A stretch of DNA of 64,000 nt from Actinocrinis sp035605935 (GTDB lineage Bacteria; Actinomycetota; Actinomycetes; Streptomycetales; Catenulisporaceae), in contig NZ_DATNGK010000257.1 in NCBI RefSeq assembly GCF_035605935.1, positions 9,171 through 73,170 on the forward strand, written 5' to 3'. The position numbers and the translations under genes are program-made. Position 1 is the first letter of the stretch. Every line of letters begins with the position of its first letter. Of this stretch, positions 9,441 through 16,692 are shown in pieces. The notes under the pieces were generated by a model, which saw nothing but the letters and a program-made list of their open reading frames with translations, was not told the origin of the DNA and searched no databases.

Positions 9441-10619
9441 ATGTTGTTCGTGAACCCTGGAGAGCTGGTGCTGCTGTTGATCGGGCTCGCCCTTGGCCTC
9501 GCGCTGGGCGTGCTCTGGGAACGCGGGCGGGGCCGCGGCCCCTCCGCCGAGGCGCTGGACCGGTCGACCGACCGGCTGCTGGGCTTGGCCGATCAGCAGT
9601 TCGCGCAGGTCGGCCGGCCCATTCAGGAGTCGCTGCGGCACCTGGACGACCGGCTGCGCGAGATCGAGCGGGAGCGCAGCTCGGCGCAGGCCGCGCTGGC
9701 CCGGCAGATCGAGGACGTGCGCACGACTGGCGAGGAGCTGCGCGGGCAGACCGCCGCGCTGGTCACCGCGTTGCGAGCACCACAGGTGCGGGGCCGCTGG
9801 GGCGAGCTTCATCTGCGGCGCGCGGTGGAATTGGCCGGGATGGTGGATCGGTGCGACTTCACCGAGCAGCTGGTGGTTGGCGCCGCGGTCGACGGGGACG
9901 AGGGCGCGGCACGGCCGGACCTGGTCGTCCGCCTGGCCGGCGGGAAGCACGTCGTGGTGGACGCCAAGGTGCCGCTCGGTGCGTTCCTGGAGGCCGCGGA
10001 GGCGCGGGACGAAGAGATCCGCGCGGATCGGCTAAGGGCACACGCGCGGCAGCTGAGGGCGCACGTCGAACAGTTGGGTTCGCGGGCTTACTGGAAGCGG
10101 CTCAACTCGATCGGTGCTTCGACGCCCGAGTTCGTGGTGCTCTTCGTGCCTGGCGAGGCGTTCCTGTCCTACGCACTCGAAGCTGATTCGAACCTGCTGG
10201 AGTACGCGGCGGAGCGGCGCGTGATGCTCGCCTCGCCGACCACACTCATCACGTTGCTACGTACCGTTGCGTACGCGTGGTCTCAGGACACGCTTGCCGC
10301 GGAGGCTCGTACGGTCATCGACCTCGGCCGGGATTTGTACGATCGGATCGGGGTGCTGGCCGGGCACGTCGACCGGCTCGGCGGGTCGCTCGGCAGCGCG
10401 GTCGCGGCGTACAACCGGGCGGTCGGGTCGCTCGACTCGCGAGTACTCGTCGCGGCACGGCGGCTGCACGACCTCGGCGTCGGCGAGACCGCGCCGGAGA
10501 CGCCGCGGCACCTGGACACCGCGCCCCGCTCCCCCAGCTCGCTGGACTCGCTACTGCCGCTGCCGAGCGCTCCCGGCGGCTTGACGCCGCGTGCCTCGTC
10601 CGATCGGATGACGCCGTAA
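9441..10619 (+). CDS. rmuC: RmuC-type DNA recombination protein
   Basis: A RmuC-family protein of about 392 residues: an N-terminal membrane helix (LVLLLIGLALGLALGVLWERG), a coiled-coil region rich in Arg/Glu, then the RmuC nuclease-like domain (RGRWGELHLRRAVELAGM, VDAKVPL, FVPGEAFLSYAL, LASPTTLITLLRTVAYAW). RmuC limits inversion of short inverted repeats and has a PD-(D/E)XK-like core. The start is unsure: ATG 9441, GTG 9426 and TTG 9414 are in frame and none has a clear ribosome site. The position beside ychF is common in actinobacteria. Confidence 0.9.
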   Translation: MLFVNPGELVLLLIGLALGLALGVLWERGRGRGPSAEALDRSTDRLLGLADQQFAQVGRPIQESLRHLDDRLREIERERSSAQAALARQIEDVRTTGEELRGQTAALVTALRAPQVRGRWGELHLRRAVELAGMVDRCDFTEQLVVGAAVDGDEGAARPDLVVRLAGGKHVVVDAKVPLGAFLEAAEARDEEIRADRLRAHARQLRAHVEQLGSRAYWKRLNSIGASTPEFVVLFVPGEAFLSYALEADSNLLEYAAERRVMLASPTTLITLLRTVAYAWSQDTLAAEARTVIDLGRDLYDRIGVLAGHVDRLGGSLGSAVAAYNRAVGSLDSRVLVAARRLHDLGVGETAPETPRHLDTAPRSPSSLDSLLPLPSAPGGLTPRASSDRMTP

Positions 10620-10755
10620 CGCACGGCCCGCGCGAGAGGCCGCATTCGTGCAGGTAGACGGGTTCTGATGCGCCCGAGGCGGCGCATCATCCAGACGAGT
10701 GACCGGCGGGCGTGGCAGCAGCGCGCGGTCAACGGCGGTTCGTACCGTGACGCGT

Positions 10756-11391
10756 ATGAGCCAGCACCCGGCGGCCGACCATGGATCCTCTGAGGGACGC
10801 GTGTGGCGTCCGGAGCCGGTCGCCCGGCACGCCGCCGACCCGAACGCTCAGCGGCCCGGTGACGGCTCTCGGGGACTGGTGCGGCGGCCGCCGAGCTCGA
10901 TGCCGTCCTGGCCGAGCGGCGTGGGCCAGCGCACCGGTTCTGGCTCGCGCTCGCAGCCGGTCCACGGAGCAGCTGCCCGTCAGCAGCCGCCGCCAGCGCT
11001 CGCCCGCCCACTGGCCGGGAGCGCGCCGCTTACTGCGTTCGGCGTATCGATCGTCCTCGTCGGCGCCTGCCTCATCGGCGCGGCGCTAGACCTACTTCTG
11101 GTCAGTACGGCCGCTTGGTGCATTATCGGATTGTTCCTGGTCGGCAGCGCCTACTCGGCAATGAAGGTACGACGATCCGACTGGTACTCGGCCGTGGTCG
11201 GCCCGCCGCTCGCGTTCGCGGTGGGACTGATGCTCGTCGCGACCTTCTCGCCGCACGACATGGGCTCCGGGCTGATGGGAACCGTCGCGACGATGCTGGA
11301 GCTGCTCGCGTACAAGGCGCGCGCGGTCTTCTCCGGTACCGCACTGGCGCTGTGCATCGTGCTCGCGCGCAGGCTGCCGTTCCGGCGCTGA
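10756..11391 (+). CDS. DUF6542 membrane protein
   Basis: A 211-residue protein from the ATG at 10756. The first 100 residues are hydrophilic and Pro/Arg/Ser-rich (disordered). The rest has four hydrophobic helices starting at FGVSIVLVGACLIGAAL and ending ALALCIVLARRLPFRR, which is the actinobacterial DUF6542 module. It sits between rmuC/ychF and ispH, where this family usually lies. The function is unknown. The ATG was chosen over upstream in-frame codons because it begins the typical MSQHP-like N-terminus. Confidence 0.75.
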   Translation: MSQHPAADHGSSEGRVWRPEPVARHAADPNAQRPGDGSRGLVRRPPSSMPSWPSGVGQRTGSGSRSQPVHGAAARQQPPPALARPLAGSAPLTAFGVSIVLVGACLIGAALDLLLVSTAAWCIIGLFLVGSAYSAMKVRRSDWYSAVVGPPLAFAVGLMLVATFSPHDMGSGLMGTVATMLELLAYKARAVFSGTALALCIVLARRLPFRR

Positions 11392-11440
11392 CGCTGCGTC
11401 AGACGGCGGCCGAGTCCAGATTCACCGACGCGAAGCTGCG

Positions 11441-12466
11441 TCAGCCGTCGTTGAGGTTGCGCCGCAATTCATGCGGAAGCGCGAACAGCAGCTTCTCCTG
11501 CGCGGAGCGGACCTCTTCCACGTCGGTGTATCCGCGCTCGGCGAGCAGCGCCAGCACGCCCTGCACTAGCTCCTCCGGGACCGACGCGCCCGAGGTGAGG
11601 CCGACGGTAGTCACGCCCTCGAACCAGGCCGGGTCGATTTCCTCGGCGCGATCGATCAGATAAGCCGACCGCGCTCCGGCTTCCAGCGCCACCTCGACCA
11701 GCCGCACCGAGTTGGAGGAGTTGGTCGAGCCGACCACGATCAGCAGGTCGGACTGCGCGGCGATGCGCTTGACCGCGACCTGCCGGTTCTGCGTCGCATA
11801 GCAGATGTCGTCCGACGGCGGGTCGATCAGCAGCGGGAAGCGCTCGCGCAGCTTGGCGACGGTCTGCTCGGTCTCGTCCACCGACAGCGTGGTCTGGGAG
11901 AGCCAGGCCACCCGGGACGGGTCGCGCACCTCGACGTCCGCGACGCCCTCGGGGCCGTCCACCAGCTTGATGTGCTCGGGGGCCTCGCCGGTGGTGCCGA
12001 TGACCTCCTCGTGGCCCTCGTGGCCGATGAGCAGGATGTCGTAGCCCTCGTCGGCGAAGCGCACTGCCTCCTTGTGCACCTTGGTCACCAGCGGGCAGGT
12101 CGCGTCGATGGTCTTGAGGCTGCGCCGCGACGCCTGGTCGTGCACCTCTGGGGCGACGCCATGCGCCGAGAAGATCACGATCGCGCCCTCGGGCACCTCC
12201 TCGTTCTCCTCGACGAAGACCGCGCCGCGCTCCTCAAGCGTCTGCACGACGTGCTTGTTGTGCACGATCTGCTTGCGCACGTAAACCGGCGCGCCGTATT
12301 GCTCGAGCGCCCGTTCGACGGTCTGGACCGCGCGGTCCACGCCCGCGCAGTAGCCGCGCGGCGCGGCGAGCAGGACCCGCTTGCGCTGCGGGGCGTCGGC
12401 AGGGGCTGCGCTCGAGGCGGAGTCGGACACTGAGGTGGCCGGGGTGGAACCGGAGGCGGTGACCAT
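11441..12466 (-). CDS. ispH: 4-hydroxy-3-methylbut-2-enyl diphosphate reductase
   Basis: A 341-residue IspH (LytB), the last enzyme of the MEP isoprenoid pathway, which reduces HMBPP to IPP and DMAPP. The three cluster-ligand cysteines are present: C40 in RGYCAGV, C124 in DATCPLV and C222 in ICYATQNRQ. The substrate-binding HG in FSAHGV and GSTNSSNS are also intact. About 25 N-terminal residues are a low-complexity Ala/Ser extension. It diverges from xseA across 127 bases that hold an inverted repeat. Confidence 0.97.
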   Translation of the reverse strand: MVTASGSTPATSVSDSASSAAPADAPQRKRVLLAAPRGYCAGVDRAVQTVERALEQYGAPVYVRKQIVHNKHVVQTLEERGAVFVEENEEVPEGAIVIFSAHGVAPEVHDQASRRSLKTIDATCPLVTKVHKEAVRFADEGYDILLIGHEGHEEVIGTTGEAPEHIKLVDGPEGVADVEVRDPSRVAWLSQTTLSVDETEQTVAKLRERFPLLIDPPSDDICYATQNRQVAVKRIAAQSDLLIVVGSTNSSNSVRLVEVALEAGARSAYLIDRAEEIDPAWFEGVTTVGLTSGASVPEELVQGVLALLAERGYTDVEEVRSAQEKLLFALPHELRRNLNDG

Positions 12467-12504
12467 GTCTCTATGGTATTCGCGGACGCCGTGGGCGCCC
12501 CAGA

Positions 12505-12533
12505 GCGGGAGAGCCGATCTTTACATCTCCCGC
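12505..12533. promoter_or_regulatory. Inverted repeat in the ispH-xseA divergent promoter region
   Basis: GCGGGAGA (12505-12512) and TCTCCCGC (12526-12533) form a perfect 8-bp inverted repeat with a 13-base spacer, between the two divergent starts. It could be an operator or an RNA hairpin; no regulator was recognised. Confidence 0.35.
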
Positions 12534-12593
12534 ACACTTTTCTCGCCGCGCGGTTCTGATCTGCGTGTCGGCGCCGGCCGATACCGTTGTGAC

Positions 12594-13799
12594 ATGGCCC
12601 TGCAAACCTCGTTCGAGCAACCGGTGCCGGTCTCGGCCCTCACCAAGATGGTCGGCGACTGGATCGACCGGCTGGGCGCGATCTGGGTCGAGGGTCAGAT
12701 CACGCAGATCAGTCGGCGGCCCGGCGCGGGGATGGTATTTCTGACGCTGCGTGATCCGTCGCATGACGTGTCGGTCAGCGTGACGTGCTACCGCAGCGTG
12801 TTTGAGAAGGTCGTGCCGGCGCCGTCCGAGGGCGCGCGTGTCGTGGTCTGGGCGAAGCCGACCTTCTACCGGCCGCGCGGCCAGTTCTCGCTGCAAGCAC
12901 AGGAGTTGCGGCCGGTCGGCATCGGCGAGTTGCTGGCCCGGCTTGAGGAGCTCAAGCGCAGGCTGGCGGCGGAAGGGCTGTTCGATCTCGGGCTGAAGAG
13001 GCCGCTGCCGTTCCTGCCGCATCTGATCGGGCTGATCTGCGGCCGGGCCTCGGCGGCCGAGAAGGACGTGCTGGAAAACGCGCAGCGGCGCTGGCCGGGC
13101 GTCCGGTTCGAGGTGCGTGAGACGGCAGTGCAGGGCGCGGGCGCGGTGGCGGGAGTGACCGCTGCGTTGGCCGAGCTTGACGCGCATCCCGAGGTGGACG
13201 TGATCGTGATCGCGCGAGGCGGTGGCTCGGTCGAGGACCTGCTGCCTTTTTCCGATGAACAGCTGATCCGTGCGGTGGCCGCCTGCCAGACGCCGGTGGT
13301 CTCCGCGATCGGCCACGAGCCCGACTCGCCGCTGCTGGACCTGGTCGCCGACCTGCGCGCCTCGACGCCAACGGACGCGGCGAAGCGGATCGTGCCGGAT
13401 GTGCACGAGGAGATGGAACGGGTCGCGCAGGCGCGGCGCAGGCTGTGGGGCACGATCAATCAACTGCTGGACCGGGAGTACCGGGCGCTGGAGGGCTTCC
13501 GGTCCCGGCCGGTATTAGCCGCGCCGTACGCGATGCTCGACCAGCGCACGCAAGAGGTCGCAGCGCTGCGGGACCGGGCCTATCGGTGCGCGCGCCACAA
13601 GGTCACCCGAGACGACGAGGTCCTGGCGCAGACGCTGGCCAGAGTGCGCGCGCTCTCCCCACTGGCGACGCTGGAGCGCGGCTATGCGGTGGTGCAACGC
13701 GAGGGCGGGGCGGTGGTGCGCAAGCCGGAGGAGGTGGAAGCGGGCGACGCACTGGCAGTGCGGCTGGCCGGCGGTTCATTGAATGCGACGGTGAGTTAG
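12594..13799 (+). CDS. xseA: Exodeoxyribonuclease VII large subunit
   Basis: A 401-residue XseA. An N-terminal OB-fold (WVEGQITQISRRPGAGMVFLTLRD) is followed by the exonuclease VII catalytic domain (GLICGRASAAEKDV, VIVIARGGGSVEDL, AIGHEPDSPLLD, ASTPTDAA) and a helical C-terminal segment that binds the small subunits. With XseB it degrades single-stranded DNA. The ATG at 12594 gives the usual actinobacterial length; the frame is open further upstream but has no homologous start there. xseB follows, separated by a gene on the other strand. Confidence 0.96.
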   Translation: MALQTSFEQPVPVSALTKMVGDWIDRLGAIWVEGQITQISRRPGAGMVFLTLRDPSHDVSVSVTCYRSVFEKVVPAPSEGARVVVWAKPTFYRPRGQFSLQAQELRPVGIGELLARLEELKRRLAAEGLFDLGLKRPLPFLPHLIGLICGRASAAEKDVLENAQRRWPGVRFEVRETAVQGAGAVAGVTAALAELDAHPEVDVIVIARGGGSVEDLLPFSDEQLIRAVAACQTPVVSAIGHEPDSPLLDLVADLRASTPTDAAKRIVPDVHEEMERVAQARRRLWGTINQLLDREYRALEGFRSRPVLAAPYAMLDQRTQEVAALRDRAYRCARHKVTRDDEVLAQTLARVRALSPLATLERGYAVVQREGGAVVRKPEEVEAGDALAVRLAGGSLNATVS

Positions 13800-13887
13800 C
13801 GCCGCAGCGCGGGATTCTGTGAGTGCCGCGCCAACACCGCAAGCGCGAGACAGGAGCCGCGGCCCGGCGCTGGGTCGAGATCCCGTC

Positions 13888-14370
13888 TTAGGGCAGCGAC
13901 GGGAGCCAGGCCGTGAGCGCGAGGCCGCGCGGTTCGTGGAAGCCGAGGTCGCGGTAGAGCGATTCGCCCTGGTCCGAGGCGTGCAGGTCGACGCGCGAGA
14001 CGCCGCGGGCTCGCAGCCAGTCGAGCGTCGCCGAGACGACGGCGCGCGCGTGGCCTTGGCGCCGGAACCGCGGGTCGGTGGCCACGCTGAGGAGGTAGCC
14101 GATCTGGCCGGTCGCGTTGGCCGGGCCCGGCAGCCGCTGCTGAATCACGCCGACAGAGCAGGCCGCCAGCATGCCGGGCTGATCCGGCGCGTCGGTCACG
14201 AACGCCTGCAGGGGGCCGTCCGGGTCGCTGAGCGCGGAGCGGAACGCCTCGATGCACGGTTCGCGCCAGGAGTGGTCGAGGATCGGGCCGAAGATGGACA
14301 TCATCACCTCGCGCAGCCTGGTCAGCTCCTCGGCGTCGGCGACCACCGCTTGACGTGCCGCGATTCCCAC
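13888..14370 (-). CDS. GNAT-family N-acetyltransferase
   Basis: A 160-residue GNAT protein. The acetyl-CoA loop appears as VATDPRFRRQGHARAVV (R-x-x-G-x-G/A type), followed by LHASDQGESLYRDLGF near the end, both standard in this fold. The GTG at 14370 is chosen because AAGGAGG lies 6 bases upstream. The frame is open much further upstream but that part overlaps xseB on the other strand and is not conserved in character. The gene lies between xseA and xseB but points the opposite way. The substrate is unknown. Confidence 0.82.
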   Translation of the reverse strand: MGIAARQAVVADAEELTRLREVMMSIFGPILDHSWREPCIEAFRSALSDPDGPLQAFVTDAPDQPGMLAACSVGVIQQRLPGPANATGQIGYLLSVATDPRFRRQGHARAVVSATLDWLRARGVSRVDLHASDQGESLYRDLGFHEPRGLALTAWLPSLP

Positions 14371-14421
14371 AGTTGGCCTCCTTGCGCGTAGCTGTCGCCC
14401 CGGCAACCTATCGTTGTCCTC

Positions 14422-14667
14422 ATGGCTGAAGAAGCGAATTCCGCGGGCGCGGGTTCCAACGGCGGGGACCTGAACGGGCTCGGCTACGAGCAGGCGCGCG
14501 AGGAACTGGTCGCGACGGTGCAGCGGCTCGAAGCCGGCGGGCTTTCGCTGGAGGATTCGCTGGCGCTGTGGGAACGCGGCGAAGCGCTGGCCGCGCATTG
14601 TCAGGCCAAGCTCGACGGCGCGCGGGCCCGGCTCGACGCCGCGGTCGCCGCCCGCGAAGAGGGCTGA
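14422..14667 (+). CDS. xseB: Exodeoxyribonuclease VII small subunit
   Basis: An 81-residue helical protein with the XseB pattern GYEQAREELVATVQRLEAGGLSLEDSLALWERGEAL, residues 20-55. Several copies bind the XseA C-terminal helices. It starts 51 bases from the divergent GNAT gene, so its promoter must lie in that short gap. Confidence 0.93.
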   Translation: MAEEANSAGAGSNGGDLNGLGYEQAREELVATVQRLEAGGLSLEDSLALWERGEALAAHCQAKLDGARARLDAAVAAREEG

Positions 14668-14740
14668 CGCTCCTGGTCAGAGCGGCACTGGTCAAGACAG
14701 CTTTGCTCAAATCCAGCCCGGTCAGCGCCGGGCGTTGAGT

Positions 14741-14760
14741 GGTGCCCATCAATGGGCGCC
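14741..14760. terminator. Hairpin between convergent xseB and DUF4245 genes
   Basis: GGTGCCCAT (14741-14749) pairs with ATGGGCGCC (14752-14760), giving a tight stem just after the DUF4245 stop and 74 bases after the xseB stop. No U-tract follows on either strand, so it is a candidate bidirectional terminator only. Confidence 0.35.
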
Positions 14761-14762
14761 GA

Positions 14763-15338
14763 TCAGCGCAAGGCGGCGGCGAGCGTCTCTAGGTCCGCGA
14801 GCGGCGCACTGCCAGCCACGATCACAGTTGACTTTCCGTCCTGGGCGTAGAGCAGCGTGCGCAGTCCGGCCGGCGACGTACCGGTGTAGCGCTGCCATTC
14901 GCTCGGCGTCGCGCCAGCGATCTGTACCGCGCCTTCCTGGCTCGCGTTCGAATGCTGGTCGCTCAGGTAGCCGGCGAAGGATTCGCTGGTCTGCTCCAGG
15001 GAGGCGTAGCCACCGCTCGGGGTGAGATAGCCGAGGTGCCACTCGGCCGGGCCCGATCCGGCCGGGTTGTAGTAGGCCGAGGTGAGCGTCCAGGTCGCCG
15101 GGAGGCCGGTCGGCGCGAGCACGGCGAACGGTTCGGCCGCGCGGGCGGCGCCGAGCGTGGTCTGGTACGTCGTGGCGTCCACCGGGTGCACCGGGTTCCC
15201 GGCCTTCGAGGGCTTGAGCACGAGCACCAGGATGATCGGCACCGCGATCACCGCCAGGGAAAGCATCATGTCCCGGACAGTGGTTCGAAGCCGCGAGTTG
15301 CGCGGGCGCGGGCGCGCCATGTCCACCGGATTCGCCAT
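14763..15338 (-). CDS. DUF4245 membrane-anchored protein
   Basis: A 191-residue protein with a cytosolic basic N-terminus (RPRPRNSRLRTTVRD), a single membrane helix at about residues 25-42 (LSLAVIAVPIILVLVL) and an extracellular DUF4245 domain (GLPATWTLTSAYYNP, WHLGYLTPSGGYASLEQT). The family is found beside glpX and xseB in many actinobacteria, as here. The function is unknown. It points away from glpX, with about 170 bases between. Confidence 0.85.
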   Translation of the reverse strand: MANPVDMARPRPRNSRLRTTVRDMMLSLAVIAVPIILVLVLKPSKAGNPVHPVDATTYQTTLGAARAAEPFAVLAPTGLPATWTLTSAYYNPAGSGPAEWHLGYLTPSGGYASLEQTSESFAGYLSDQHSNASQEGAVQIAGATPSEWQRYTGTSPAGLRTLLYAQDGKSTVIVAGSAPLADLETLAAALR

Positions 15339-15408
15339 GTCTCCATCGTCTCTGATCGGCGGCGGCGCCCGGCCACCGGGGGCGGGTTGTCCGCGTCGCT
15401 ACGATCAA

Positions 15409-15435
15409 TAGATCAGCAGTAGAGCAGTAGATCAG
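15409..15435. repeat. Three short direct repeats upstream of glpX
   Basis: TAGATCAG (15409-15416), TAGAGCAG (15420-15427) and TAGATCAG (15428-15435) lie about 75-100 bases before the glpX start. They could be regulator half-sites or chance low-complexity sequence. Confidence 0.3.
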
Positions 15436-15507
15436 CGGACTAGTAATCGGCCGTCCCCTCAACGGCCGCCGCCGCCTCTCTGATGTCCCGTGCGGAAGGA
15501 CACCACC

Positions 15508-16518
15508 ATGAGCAGCACGTCCGAGACCGAAAACCCCCAGCTTCCGGACCGGAACCTGGCCCTGGAACTGGTACGCGTTACCGAGGCCGCCGCGATGGCG
15601 GCCGGCCGCTGGGTGGGCCGCGGCGACAAGATCGGCGCGGACGGCGCGGCGGTCGGCGCCATGCGGCACCTGATCAACACCGTCTCGATGGACGGGGTCG
15701 TGGTGATCGGCGAAGGCGAGAAGGACAACGCCCCGATGCTGTACAACGGCGAGCGCGTCGGCAACGGCGACGGGCCCGAGTGCGATGTCGCCGTCGATCC
15801 GATCGACGGCACCACTCTCAACGCCAAGGGCATGCCGAACGCGATCGCGGTCATCGCGCTGGCCGAGCGCGGCGCGATGTACGACCCGTCCGCGGTCTTC
15901 TACATGGAGAAGCTGGTCACCGGCGCGGAGGCGGCTGAGGCCGTCGACATCACCGCCTCGGTCGAGCACAACGTGCGAGCGGTCGCGCGGGCGAAGGGCA
16001 GCAAGCCTTCCGAGGTGACCGTGGTCATCCTGGACCGGCCTAGGCACGAGAACCTGGTGCGCGAGGTCCGGGAAACCGGGGCGCGGATCAAGTTCATCTC
16101 GGACGGCGACGTGGCCGGCGCGATCATGGCGGTGCGCCCGGACACGGGAGTCGACCTGCTGCTTGGCGTTGGCGGCACCCCAGAGGGGATCATTGCCGCC
16201 TGCGCGATGAAGTGCCTCGGCGGCGTGATCCAGGGCCGGTTGTGGCCGCGCGACGATGCGGAGCGGCGCAAGGCACTGGACGCGGGCCACTATCTCCACC
16301 GGGTACTGACCACGGATGATCTGGTCACCGGGGAGAACGCGTTTGTCGCCATCACCGGCATCACCGATGGCGAGTTGGTGCGCGGAGTGCGGTACCGCGC
16401 CGGCGGGGCGATAACGTCCTCGCTTGTGATGCGGTCGAAGAGCGGCACCGTGCGCCGCATCGACTCGGAGCATCGGCTGGACAAGCTGCGCAAGTTCAGC
16501 GCCATCGACTTCGGCTAG
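15508..16518 (+). CDS. glpX: Class II fructose-1,6-bisphosphatase
   Basis: A 336-residue GlpX-type phosphatase, the gluconeogenic enzyme of actinobacteria. The metal/phosphate motifs are clear: GEGEKDNAPML and DPIDGTT, with GVGGTPEGIIAACAMKCLGG later. The ATG at 15508 has AAGGA 7 bases upstream and is preferred to the ATG at 15490. It is close to pckG and fumarase in the same region, which also serve gluconeogenesis. Confidence 0.96.
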   Translation: MSSTSETENPQLPDRNLALELVRVTEAAAMAAGRWVGRGDKIGADGAAVGAMRHLINTVSMDGVVVIGEGEKDNAPMLYNGERVGNGDGPECDVAVDPIDGTTLNAKGMPNAIAVIALAERGAMYDPSAVFYMEKLVTGAEAAEAVDITASVEHNVRAVARAKGSKPSEVTVVILDRPRHENLVREVRETGARIKFISDGDVAGAIMAVRPDTGVDLLLGVGGTPEGIIAACAMKCLGGVIQGRLWPRDDAERRKALDAGHYLHRVLTTDDLVTGENAFVAITGITDGELVRGVRYRAGGAITSSLVMRSKSGTVRRIDSEHRLDKLRKFSAIDFG

Positions 16519-16530
16519 CCGTTAGATCTC

Positions 16531-16564
16531 GACGCGCTGGCCGGTACGCGCCGGCCAGCGCGTC
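16531..16564 (+). terminator. Strong hairpin after glpX
   Basis: A perfect 14-bp stem, GACGCGCTGGCCGG (16531-16544) with CCGGCCAGCGCGTC (16551-16564) and a 6-base loop, starts 12 bases after the glpX stop. It has no U-tract, as is common for actinobacterial terminators. Confidence 0.65.
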
Positions 16565-16631
16565 ATAGCGCGTCATGAGGCATTTCAACTCATCCGTTCA
16601 GCGTTTCCAACGGGCACCGGGCAGATACGGG

Positions 16632-16654
16632 TGTTACCTCTGTTTGAGGGAACA
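16632..16654. promoter_or_regulatory. Palindromic operator candidate upstream of the MFS gene
   Basis: TGTTACCTC (16632-16640) and GAGGGAACA (16646-16654) are inverted repeats with one mismatch and a 5-base spacer. The site ends 38 bases before the MFS start, a good place for a TetR- or MarR-type repressor. Confidence 0.45.
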
Positions 16655-16692
16655 ACTATCTTCATTGGTTCGCGATCGCCGCGGAGGCGCTG

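Noticed and set aside
11388..11402. CTGACG-ctg-CGTCAG hairpin at the end of the DUF6542 gene
   Set aside because: The loop is only three bases, it overlaps the stop codon and no U-tract follows; too weak to call a terminator.
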